From contig DXFW01000012.1 of NCBI GenBank assembly GCA_019114225.1, forward strand, positions 1-64,000: 64,000 nucleotides of DNA, in the 5' to 3' direction. This stretch comes from Candidatus Allofournierella pullicola. GTDB lineage: Bacteria; Bacillota; Clostridia; Oscillospirales; Ruminococcaceae. The notes beneath the pieces are model-generated. The model did no database searches and was not told where the DNA came from. It worked only from the letters and a program-made list of their open reading frames with translations. Positions 1 through 6,977 of the stretch are shown piece after piece; the first letter of the stretch is position 1; every line of letters starts with the position of its first letter. A program made the position numbers and the translations under genes.

Positions 1-14
1 GCTAAGATGATGGT

Positions 15-84
15 AGTTCATACAGTTCCCTCCCGGTGGTTTAGTTGTGTGGTAACTCTATTCTACCAGGGTTCTGTATGAACT
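15..84. repeat. 70-bp inverted repeat, possible IS end
   Basis: AGTTCATACAG at 15-25 is exactly complementary to CTGTATGAACT at 74-84, with a 48-base loop. It lies at the left edge next to an AT-rich stretch (about 85-135) that contains no gene. The arrangement resembles the non-coding end of an insertion sequence whose transposase would lie to the left, but no transposase is in the window, so this is a weak inference. It could instead be the terminal stem-loop of an unseen transcript. Confidence 0.4.
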
Positions 85-140
85 TCTTTTTATTTTCCTA
101 AAGTGTTGCACTTGATAGTATAATTCACCGCATAAAAAAC

Positions 141-170
141 AAAAAGCCCGGAGATTTCTCCGGGCTTTTT
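141..170 (-). terminator. Bidirectional intrinsic terminator
   Basis: A GC-rich stem (AAAAGCCCGGAGA paired with TCTCCGGGCTTTT) with a two-base loop and T-tracts on both strands. It sits 8 bp past the stop codon of the uracil-DNA glycosylase and can also end transcription entering from the left. Confidence 0.85.
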
Positions 171-177
171 CTTGTTG

Positions 178-744
178 TTAATAGGTGTGGTCGCACACTT
201 CATTGATTTTTTCCCGCAGGGCCACAAAGTCCCCAAAGGCCAGCGGTTTCTGGCTGGGGTTGCGCAGCAGGGCGGCGGGGTGCAGGGTGGCCATGAACCA
301 CACGCCGTTCTTTTCCTCAAACACGCCGTGTTCCTTGGTCACCGAAATATCCGGGCGGATGAGCCGCTGGGCGGCAATGCGGCCCAGACACACCACGATC
401 TTCGGGCGGATCATGCGGAATTGTTCCCGCAGCCAGGGCAGGCAGGCGTCCCACTCCTCAGGCAGGGGATCGCGGTTCTCCGGCGGGCGGCACTTGACGA
501 TGTTGGCGATGAACACGTTCTTGTCCCGTGCCAGGTCCACCGCGGTGAGATACTGGTCCAGCAGCTTGCCGCTGCGGCCCACAAAGGGCAGGCCCTGTTC
601 GTCCTCGTTTTTGCCGGGGCCCTCGCCAATGAGCATTACTTCCGCCGTTTTGGGGCCGGTGCCGAACACCACATGGGTGCGGGTCTCGCACAGGCCGCAC
701 TTGCGGCAGGTCAGGCACTCCTGTTTGAGCTGTTCAAAATCCAT
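178..744 (-). CDS. Uracil-DNA glycosylase, family 4/5 (Fe-S type)
   Basis: Removes uracil from DNA in base-excision repair. The 188-residue protein has the N-terminal cysteine cluster (Cys10, Cys13, Cys16, Cys19) and later Cys85 and Cys101 expected for the 4Fe-4S-containing family, the GEGPG motif near residue 40 followed by GLPFVGRSG, the KCRPPENR segment, and the C-terminal HPAALLRNP motif. The chosen ATG follows GGAAAGGAAG at good spacing; a much longer open frame upstream overlaps pduL and is not real. Monocistronic, ended by the hairpin at 141-170. Family assignment is firm; whether it acts on single- or double-stranded DNA cannot be told. Confidence 0.92.
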   Translation of the reverse strand: MDFEQLKQECLTCRKCGLCETRTHVVFGTGPKTAEVMLIGEGPGKNEDEQGLPFVGRSGKLLDQYLTAVDLARDKNVFIANIVKCRPPENRDPLPEEWDACLPWLREQFRMIRPKIVVCLGRIAAQRLIRPDISVTKEHGVFEEKNGVWFMATLHPAALLRNPSQKPLAFGDFVALREKINEVCDHTY

Positions 745-805
745 CCGCGGCTCTTCCTTTCCGGCCGTTTGCAAAAAAATGCAGCGGCCTTGCACATTTG
801 CGCTT

Positions 806-814
806 ATTATATCA
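806..814 (-). promoter_or_regulatory. Extended -10 promoter of the uracil-DNA glycosylase gene
   Basis: On the minus strand a TATAAT hexamer (complement of 806-811) is preceded by TGA, an extended -10. The -35 region is poor. It lies back-to-back with the pduL promoter at 834-861. Confidence 0.45.
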
Positions 815-833
815 CAAAAAGCGGTGTTTTGTC

Positions 834-861
834 TTGAACTTTTTACCCCGTGTGCTAAAAT
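834..861 (+). promoter_or_regulatory. Sigma-A promoter of pduL
   Basis: TTGAAC at 834-839 and TAAAAT at 856-861 with a 16-bp spacer; TGC directly precedes the -10, giving an extended -10 element. The start codon lies about 65 bp past the predicted transcription start. Confidence 0.6.
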
Positions 862-933
862 AGATACGGCAAAAGGAAACACTGCGCCCTCCAAGCGGCG
901 GCGCGGTGCAGGATAAAGGGAGGAAATATCACA

Positions 934-1497
934 ATGAAATTTTTGGTTGAGACCTCGGCCCGTCATGTGCATGTCTGCAAGGAGACCCTGGAGACCCTGT
1001 TCGGCGCGGGCTATGAGCTGACCGTCAAGAAGCCCCTGAGCCAGCCCGGCCAGTACGCCTCCAACGAGCGCGTCACCGTGGTGGGCCCCAAGCGTGAGCT
1101 GGCCAACGTGTCCATCCTCGGACCCTGCCGCGGCGCGGATCAGGTGGAGCTGTCCGCCACCGACGCCCGTTCCATCGGCATTTCCGCTCCCGTGCGTGAG
1201 TCCGGCGACACCGCCGGTTCCGCCGGCTGCAAGCTGGTTGGCCCCTGCGGCGAGGTGGAGCTGAAGGAAGGCGTCATCGTGGCCAAGCGTCACATCCACG
1301 TCACCCCCGAAGACGCTGAGAAGCTGGGCGTGGCCGACAAGGAGATCGTCAAGGTTGCCTGCGGCAGCGAAGGCCGCAAGCTGGTGTTTGACGACGTGGT
1401 CATCCGCGTGAGCGAGAAGTTCGCCACCGCCATGCACATCGACACCGACGAGTCCAACGCCTGCGGCGGCGCCAGCGAGGGCGAGATCGTCAAATAA
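934..1497 (+). CDS. pduL: Phosphate propanoyltransferase PduL
   Basis: Phosphotransacylase that exchanges phosphate and CoA on acetyl or propionyl groups, used with acetate kinase to make ATP in fermenters lacking a classical Pta. The 187-residue protein shows the two PduL-domain histidine motifs, RHVHV at residues 11-15 and RHIHV near residue 115, that carry zinc ligands, plus the C-terminal FATAMHIDTDE segment. No N-terminal encapsulation peptide or microcompartment neighbours are seen, so a cytosolic role is likely. Start supported by GGGAGG; own promoter and terminator. Confidence 0.93.
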   Translation: MKFLVETSARHVHVCKETLETLFGAGYELTVKKPLSQPGQYASNERVTVVGPKRELANVSILGPCRGADQVELSATDARSIGISAPVRESGDTAGSAGCKLVGPCGEVELKEGVIVAKRHIHVTPEDAEKLGVADKEIVKVACGSEGRKLVFDDVVIRVSEKFATAMHIDTDESNACGGASEGEIVK

Positions 1498-1511
1498 GTT
1501 TTTTGGCTGAA

Positions 1512-1542
1512 AACAGCCCGCCCAAAGCGGCGGGCTGTTTTT
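1512..1542 (+). terminator. Intrinsic terminator of pduL
   Basis: AACAGCCCGCC pairs with GGCGGGCTGTT (1512-1539) followed by a run of T. It separates pduL from the SRP RNA promoter that follows. Confidence 0.85.
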
Positions 1543-1553
1543 GCTTTGGAAGG

Positions 1554-1582
1554 TTGCATTTGCCGAAAGTTTTGTGTATAAT
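1554..1582 (+). promoter_or_regulatory. Strong sigma-A promoter of the SRP RNA / dnaX unit
   Basis: TTGCAT at 1554-1559 and a consensus TATAAT at 1577-1582 with the optimal 17-bp spacer. Predicted start is near 1589, about 22 bases before the folded SRP RNA. It probably also supplies dnaX by read-through. Confidence 0.8.
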
Positions 1583-1610
1583 ATATCTGTTCGGACAGAG
1601 CCAAAACCGT

Positions 1611-1742
1611 GCGCTGTTCGGCATACGGATGCGGGCCCTGCGCGACGAGGCGCCATGAACCATGTCAGGCGGGGAACCGAGCAGCATTAAGTGGTCTGCC
1701 GCGTGCGCCGCAGTCAGTCTGCATCCGTATGCCGAGCGGCGC
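1611..1742 (+). ncRNA. ffs: Small SRP RNA (4.5S-like)
   Basis: RNA scaffold of the signal recognition particle, bound by Ffh. The universally conserved core is visible at 1663-1690: GTCAGGCGGGGAACC followed by GAGCAGC, the symmetric and asymmetric loop sequences of helix 8. The ends close as a long stem: 1612-1632 pairs with 1721-1741 over 21 positions including G-U pairs, so the whole gene folds as one rod. Position directly upstream of dnaX is the classical Firmicutes arrangement. No protein gene is present here although open frames cross it. Confidence 0.92.
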
Positions 1743-1770
1743 AAAGGCGGGGGAGCATTCCTCTGCGGGC

Positions 1771-1783
1771 CTGTCCGTTTTTT
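1771..1783 (+). terminator. Possible long-range terminator of the SRP RNA precursor
   Basis: CTGTCCG (1771-1777) directly followed by six T is complementary to CGGACAG at 1592-1598, just after the transcription start. Pairing would extend the SRP rod and place a U-tract behind it. The stem is long-range and unproven. Confidence 0.35.
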
Positions 1784-1810
1784 GTAGCATTTTTCAAAGG
1801 AGGTGCCGGC

Positions 1811-3508
1811 GTGTACCGGGCATTGTACCGCAAATGGCGGCCCAGCCGCTTTGAGGACGTGGTGGGCCAGCAGAACATCGTGGCCGCGCTGCAAAATCAG
1901 ATCGCGGCCCACCGTGTGGGCCACGCCTACCTGTTCACCGGCACCCGCGGCACCGGCAAGACCACCTGCGCCAAAATTTTCGCCAAGGCCATCAACTGCC
2001 CGCACAACGAGAGCGGCGACCCCTGCGGCGAGTGCGAGGTGTGCCGGGGCATTGACGACGGCTCCATCCTGGACGTGGTGGAAATTGACGCTGCATCCAA
2101 CAACGGCGTGGACAACATCCGCGACCTGCGGGACGAAACAGCCTATACCCCCAGTGTCTGCACCTACAAGGTGTACATCATCGACGAGGTGCACATGCTC
2201 TCCACGCCGGCGTTCAACGCGCTGCTGAAGATCATGGAAGAACCGCCTTCCCACGTGGTGTTCATCCTGGCCACCACCGAGATCCACAAGGTGCCCGCCA
2301 CCATCCTCTCCCGCTGCCAGCGCTATGACTTCGGGCGTATCCGCCCGGAGGACATCGCAGGCCGTATCCGCCACGTGGCAGAGGAAGAGGGCCTGGAACT
2401 GGACGAAGCGGCGGCTCAGCTCATCGCCCGCCTGGCGGACGGCGCCCTGCGTGACGCGCTCTCCATTCTGGACACCTGCGCCGGTGTGGGCGGCGCCATC
2501 GACGAAGCGCTGGTGCGCCGGATGGCCGGCGTCACCGACCGGAGCTATCTTTTTGCCATCAGCGACGCGCTGGCCGCAGGCGAACCCGCGGCGGCACTGG
2601 AGCAGGTGGCGCAGCTTCGCCAGCGCTCGGTGGACATGAAGCGCCTGTGTGAGGAGCTGATCGCCCACTACCGCAATCTCATGCTGGCCGCACTGCCCGG
2701 CGGCAAAAATCTGCTGGCGGGCGTGCCTCCTGAAGAAGAGGCGCTCTACATGGAAAAGGGCGCGTCTGCGTCCCAGGCCGCAAGCGTGCGTGCCATCCGG
2801 CAGCTGGGCGACGCGATGGAGAAGATGAGCCGCGGCACCGATCCGCGCATTGAGCTGGAACTGGCGCTCTTTGCCATCTCCCGGCCTGCTGCGGAGCCGG
2901 CGGCCGTTCCGGTGCAGGCAGCGCCTCAGGCCCGGCAGCCTGCTCCCTTTGCGGCGGCGCCCGCCGCGCCCAGTTCCTCCTGGCAGCCGGCCGCACCGGC
3001 TCAGCCCGCCGCCGCCCAGAGCGTGCAGCCTGCACAGGCCGCTGCGCCTGTGGAACAGGCGGTGCCGGAGCCTGAACCGCTGCCCTGGGAGGGGCAGCCG
3101 ATGGAGCAGCAGCCGGTGCCGGAGCCAAAGCCCCGCACCGCGCGCCCGGCGGCGGCCAAACCTGCTGTTTCCGGCCCGCCCCAGCTCTTTGAGCCCTGGC
3201 CTCAGGTGCTGGAAGTGCTCAAAAAGCGGGACCACATGCTGCCTGCCTATCTCAAGGGCTCCAAAGCCTATTACGACGGGCGGCGGGTGCTCATCGACGG
3301 AGGCGACATCTTCCGGGAGTTCATCCGTCAGAACAAGGACTCCCAGGCTTTGCTCAAGGCCATCATCCAGGAAGTGAGCGGCCTTGCCTGCGGTATCGGT
3401 CCCTACACGCCGCCTGCGGCTCAAGGGGCGGAACACCCCACGGTGGAGCAGGCGCTGAAAGAACTTGAAAACCACGGTGTGGATGTGGTATACAAGGACA
3501 AAGAATAA
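1811..3508 (+). CDS. dnaX: DNA polymerase III subunits gamma and tau
   Basis: Clamp-loader ATPase of the replisome. The 565-residue product begins with the typical YRALYRKWRP sequence; Walker A is GTRGTGKT, a zinc module has four cysteines in the CPHNESGDPCGECEVC stretch, Walker B is YIIDEVHM, and the arginine-finger SRC motif is LSRCQRYDF. Residues about 365-465 form an Ala/Pro/Gln-rich linker before the C-terminal tau region. Start is GTG at 1811, six bases after AAAGGAGG; the open frame extends upstream into the SRP RNA and is not used. Heads dnaX-ybaB-recR. No obvious slippery A-run for a short gamma form was found. Confidence 0.95.
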   Translation: MYRALYRKWRPSRFEDVVGQQNIVAALQNQIAAHRVGHAYLFTGTRGTGKTTCAKIFAKAINCPHNESGDPCGECEVCRGIDDGSILDVVEIDAASNNGVDNIRDLRDETAYTPSVCTYKVYIIDEVHMLSTPAFNALLKIMEEPPSHVVFILATTEIHKVPATILSRCQRYDFGRIRPEDIAGRIRHVAEEEGLELDEAAAQLIARLADGALRDALSILDTCAGVGGAIDEALVRRMAGVTDRSYLFAISDALAAGEPAAALEQVAQLRQRSVDMKRLCEELIAHYRNLMLAALPGGKNLLAGVPPEEEALYMEKGASASQAASVRAIRQLGDAMEKMSRGTDPRIELELALFAISRPAAEPAAVPVQAAPQARQPAPFAAAPAAPSSSWQPAAPAQPAAAQSVQPAQAAAPVEQAVPEPEPLPWEGQPMEQQPVPEPKPRTARPAAAKPAVSGPPQLFEPWPQVLEVLKKRDHMLPAYLKGSKAYYDGRRVLIDGGDIFREFIRQNKDSQALLKAIIQEVSGLACGIGPYTPPAAQGAEHPTVEQALKELENHGVDVVYKDKE

Positions 3509-3538
3509 GAATAGAACAAAATAAAGGAGAAGATCCCC

Positions 3539-3877
3539 ATGAAAGCAAGACTGCCCCAGGGCTACGGCAAACCCGACGTGAACGCGCTCATGCGCCAGGC
3601 CCAGAAGATGCAGGAGGACATGAAGGCCAAGCAGGAAGAGCTGGAGAACACCGAATACACCGCCAGCGTTTCCGACGGCATGGTGGAGGTCACCATGACC
3701 GGCAAGCACCAGGTCACTGCCATCCACATCAAGCCCGAGCTGGCTGACCCCGACGACATCGAAATGCTGGAAGATATGGTGGCTGCCGCGGTGAACGAGG
3801 CAGTGCGCAAAGTGGACGAGGACGCCGACGCCGCCATGCAGAAGATCACCGGCGGGGCGAACTTCCCCGGCCTGTAA
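3539..3877 (+). CDS. Nucleoid-associated protein YbaB/EbfC
   Basis: Small dimeric DNA-binding protein of 112 residues, conserved between dnaX and recR across bacteria. The segment MRQAQKMQEDMKAKQEEL (about residues 18-35) is the family's N-terminal helix, followed by the V-S-x-G-x-V-x-V-x-x-x-G beta region and a C-terminal helix rich in acidic residues. ATG start after AAAGGAG. Cotranscription with dnaX and recR is likely from the 12- to 30-base gaps. Confidence 0.93.
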   Translation: MKARLPQGYGKPDVNALMRQAQKMQEDMKAKQEELENTEYTASVSDGMVEVTMTGKHQVTAIHIKPELADPDDIEMLEDMVAAAVNEAVRKVDEDADAAMQKITGGANFPGL

Positions 3878-3889
3878 GGGGGAGCGACC

Positions 3890-4489
3890 ATGGGATACAA
3901 CGCGGCGCCGCTGGAAAAACTGGTGGAGCAGTTCTCCAAGTTTCCGGGCGTGGGGCGCAAGGGCGCCACGCGCATGGCGTATCAGGTGCTCAGCATGCCC
4001 GCCGCTGAGGCGATGGAGCTGGCCCGGGCCATTGAGGAAGCCCACACGAAACTGCACCGCTGCCGTATCTGCCAGGACTACACCGAAAACGAGGTGTGCC
4101 GCATTTGTTCCTCCCCCAAGCGGGACGCCAGCGTGATCTGCGTGGTGGAGAGCCCCCGGGACGTCACCGCCTTCGAGCGCACCCGGGAGTACAACGGCCT
4201 TTACCATGTGCTCCACGGCCTCATCAGCCCGATGGACGGCATTGGTGCGGACCAGCTGTGTGTCAAGGAACTGCTGGCACGCCTGACCGACGGCACCGTG
4301 AAGGAGGTCATCATGGCCACCAACCCCACGGTGGAGGGCGAGGCCACCGCCATGTATCTGGCAAAACTCATCAAGCCGCTGGGGATCAAGACGACCCGGC
4401 TGGCCTACGGCCTGCCGGTGGGGTCCAGCCTGGAATATGCCGACGAGACAACCCTTTATAAGGCGCTCAGCGGCAGGGGAGAGCTGTAA
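3890..4489 (+). CDS. recR: Recombination mediator RecR
   Basis: Works with RecO (33831-34574 in this window) to load RecA on SSB-coated DNA. The 199-residue protein has the N-terminal helix-hairpin-helix (FPGVGRKGATRMAYQ), a four-cysteine zinc finger (CRICQ and CRICS, residues about 57-75), and a Toprim domain beginning VICVVESPRDV. Length matches the family. Starts 12 bases after ybaB with GGGGGAG as ribosome binding site. Confidence 0.96.
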   Translation: MGYNAAPLEKLVEQFSKFPGVGRKGATRMAYQVLSMPAAEAMELARAIEEAHTKLHRCRICQDYTENEVCRICSSPKRDASVICVVESPRDVTAFERTREYNGLYHVLHGLISPMDGIGADQLCVKELLARLTDGTVKEVIMATNPTVEGEATAMYLAKLIKPLGIKTTRLAYGLPVGSSLEYADETTLYKALSGRGEL

Positions 4490-4538
4490 AACCGCTTTCC
4501 GGCCCGGTGTTCCCACGCAGGCAAAGGAGAAAACGCAA

Positions 4539-5006
4539 ATGCCCGAACAAGTCAAAACCAAGACCATTGCCCTGAACCGGCAGGCCCGGCACGAATATTT
4601 TGTGGTGGAGAGCCTGGAAACCGGCATTGAACTGGTGGGCACCGAGGTGAAGAGCCTGCGCATGGGCCAGGTGAATCTGAAGGACGCCTGGTGCGATGTG
4701 GAGGACGGCCAGCTCTATGTGCGGGGCATGCACATCAGCCCCTACGAGAAGGGCAACATCTTCAACCGCGATCCCCTGCGGGCCCGCAGGCTGCTGGCTC
4801 ACAAAAACGAGATACGCAAGCTGGCCCAGGAAGTGAAACTTCAGGGCTACACGCTGGTGCCTCTGGCGCTGTATTTCAAGCACGGCAGGGTGAAGCTGGA
4901 GCTGGGCCTGTGCAAAGGCAAAAAGCTCTATGATAAACGAGAGACCGCCGCAAAGCGGGCTGCCCAGCGGGACATCGACCGCGCCATGAAAGAGCGCAGC
5001 CGGTGA
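4539..5006 (+). CDS. smpB: SsrA-binding protein SmpB
   Basis: Binds tmRNA and rescues stalled ribosomes in trans-translation. The 155-residue protein has the N-terminal NRQARHEYFV segment, the GTEVKSLR core and the C-terminal LGLCKGKKLYDKRE motif followed by a basic helix. ATG at 4539 follows AAAGGAG; an in-frame upstream start at 4437 would overlap recR and lacks support. No tmRNA gene was found next to it. Confidence 0.95.
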   Translation: MPEQVKTKTIALNRQARHEYFVVESLETGIELVGTEVKSLRMGQVNLKDAWCDVEDGQLYVRGMHISPYEKGNIFNRDPLRARRLLAHKNEIRKLAQEVKLQGYTLVPLALYFKHGRVKLELGLCKGKKLYDKRETAAKRAAQRDIDRAMKERSR

Positions 5007-5018
5007 AAACAAAATCAA

Positions 5019-5056
5019 AAAAGGACCTCCGGGCAAACGCCCGGAGGTCCTTTTTG
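5019..5056. terminator. Bidirectional terminator between smpB and the ABC exporter
   Basis: GGACCTCCGGGC pairs with GCCCGGAGGTCC around a four-base loop with A- and T-runs on the two sides. Serves the converging smpB and ABC exporter transcripts. Confidence 0.9.
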
Positions 5057-5063
5057 CTTTGTG

Positions 5064-6977
5064 TCAGGACAGTTCGAACTGACCGGTATAGAGCTGATAA
5101 TAGCGGCCCTTCTGAGCCAGCAGGTCGTCGTGGTCGCCCCGCTCGATAATCCGTCCATGCTCCAGCACCATGATGGCGTTGGAGTTGCGCACGGTGGAAA
5201 GCCGGTGGGCGATGACGAAAACGGTGCGCCCCGCCATCAGTTTGTCCATGCCTTTTTCGATGAGCTTTTCGGTGCGGGTGTCGATGGAGGAGGTGGCCTC
5301 ATCCAAAATCAGCACCGGCGGGTCGGCAACGGCGGCCCGGGCGATGGCCAGAAGCTGGCGCTGGCCCTGGCTGAGGTTCGTGCCGTCGGCGGTGAGCACC
5401 GTGTCGTACCCTTGGGGCAGATGGCGGATGAAAAAGTCGGCATTGGCAAGCTTTGCCGCCGCCACGATCTCCTCGTCGGTGGCGTCCAGCCGGCCGTAGC
5501 GGATGTTCTCTTTCACCGTGCCGGTGAACAGGTGAGTGTCCTGCAGAACCATGCCCAAAGAGCGGCGCAGGTCGTCCTTTTTGATCTTGGTGATGTTGAT
5601 CCCGTCGTAGCGGATCTTGCCGTCCGGCACCTCATAAAAGCGGTTGATGAGGTTGGTGATGGTGGTCTTGCCCGCGCCGGTGGAGCCCACAAAGGCGATT
5701 TTCTGGCCGGGCCGGGCGTAGAGGCTCAGATCGTGGAGCACGATCTTCTCCGGGTCATAGCCAAAGTCCACATGCTCAAAGGTCACATCGCCCCGCACGG
5801 GAACATACTCCAGCCGCCCGTCATGGTGGGGCCACTTCCAGGCCCACTGGCCGGTGCGCTTTTCGCTCTCGGTGATGGTGCCGTCCTCGCTGATGACCGC
5901 GTTCACCAGCGTCACATAGCCCTCGTCCAGTTCCGGCGTCTCGTCGATGGCGGCAAAGATACGCTCAGCGCCCGCCAGCGCCGCCAGAATGGCGTTGAAC
6001 TGCATGCTGATCTGAGTGACCGGCTGGCTGAAGGAGCGGGTGTACTGCAAAAAGCTGCCGATGGTGCCCAGGTCCATCCGGCCGGCAATGGCCAGCGCCG
6101 CGCCAACGGCGGCAGTGAGGGCGTAGTTCACATAGGAGAGGTTGCCCATCAGGGGCATGATGATGTTTGCATAGGTGTTGGCCTGGGTGGCGGCCTGGCG
6201 CAGGTCCTCGTTCAGCTGGGCAAAGTGTTCGTTCACCGCGTCTTCGTGGCAGAACACCTTGACCACCTTCTGGCCCTCGATCATCTCTTCGATGTAACCG
6301 TTGGCCGCGCCCAAAGCCCGCTGTTGGGCCATGAAGCCGCTGGCCGAGCGCTTGCCAATCACCGCAATCATCTTAATCATCACAATGAGCATGAGCACGA
6401 TGAGCAGGGTGAGCAGGGGGCTGAGCACCAACATCATAATAAAAGTGCTCACCAGCGTCACGGCGCTGGTCACAAGCTGGATGAGGCCCTGGGCCAGTGC
6501 CTGGCGCAGGGTGTCCACGTCGTTGGTGAACAGGCTCATAATGTCGCCGTGGGTGCGGCTGTCGAAGTAGCGGATGGGCAGATCCTGCAGCTTGTTGAAC
6601 AGGTCCCGCCGGATACCGTTCAGCGCCCGGTTGGAGACGCGGGTCATCACCATCTGCTGGATGAAGGTACACAGCGCGCCAATGACATACACCGCTGCGG
6701 TGAGCACCAGCATGCCGATGAGGGGCGCGAGGGTGGTGGAGTTGAGGGGCTGGCCGATGAGCGGCAGAATGCCCTGGTTGATAATGGGTTTGAGCATATA
6801 GGTGCCGAACACGCCCGCGCCCGCGCTGGCTGCAATGCACAGCAGCACGCAGAACATCAGCCATTTCTGGCGCAGCATGTAGCCCAGCACCCGCATGAAG
6901 GTGCGCCGCGCGTTTTTCGGCCGCTCAAAGCCGCCTCTGCGCCCGCCGCCGGGCCCGCCCGGAATACGTCCTGCCAT
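5064..6977 (-). CDS. ABC multidrug exporter subunit, canonical catalytic site
   Basis: Fused membrane/ATPase half-transporter of 637 residues. After a Gly/Arg/Pro-rich N-terminus come six membrane segments (about 30-310) and the nucleotide-binding domain with Walker A GSTGAGKTT at 431-439, signature LSQGQ at 535-539, and Walker B LILDEATSSID with the catalytic Glu560. The signature is non-canonical (Gln for Gly). An unusual insertion of about 40 residues (around 355-395) lies between the membrane and ATPase domains. Its ATG directly follows the stop of the preceding subunit gene. Together they resemble heterodimeric BmrC/BmrD-type exporters; substrate unknown. Confidence 0.92.
   Translation of the reverse strand: MAGRIPGGPGGGRRGGFERPKNARRTFMRVLGYMLRQKWLMFCVLLCIAASAGAGVFGTYMLKPIINQGILPLIGQPLNSTTLAPLIGMLVLTAAVYVIGALCTFIQQMVMTRVSNRALNGIRRDLFNKLQDLPIRYFDSRTHGDIMSLFTNDVDTLRQALAQGLIQLVTSAVTLVSTFIMMLVLSPLLTLLIVLMLIVMIKMIAVIGKRSASGFMAQQRALGAANGYIEEMIEGQKVVKVFCHEDAVNEHFAQLNEDLRQAATQANTYANIIMPLMGNLSYVNYALTAAVGAALAIAGRMDLGTIGSFLQYTRSFSQPVTQISMQFNAILAALAGAERIFAAIDETPELDEGYVTLVNAVISEDGTITESEKRTGQWAWKWPHHDGRLEYVPVRGDVTFEHVDFGYDPEKIVLHDLSLYARPGQKIAFVGSTGAGKTTITNLINRFYEVPDGKIRYDGINITKIKKDDLRRSLGMVLQDTHLFTGTVKENIRYGRLDATDEEIVAAAKLANADFFIRHLPQGYDTVLTADGTNLSQGQRQLLAIARAAVADPPVLILDEATSSIDTRTEKLIEKGMDKLMAGRTVFVIAHRLSTVRNSNAIMVLEHGRIIERGDHDDLLAQKGRYYQLYTGQFELS

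Noticed and set aside
1811-3508. Programmed frameshift in dnaX giving a short gamma subunit
   Set aside because: The only A-run in the linker region (near 3220) has five A, not a slippery A6G heptamer, and no following stem was evident.
1490-4663. Very long open frame on the minus strand opposite dnaX-ybaB-recR
   Set aside because: Antisense shadow of GC-rich genes: low-complexity His/Gly/Leu/Arg composition, no ribosome binding site, no recognisable domain.
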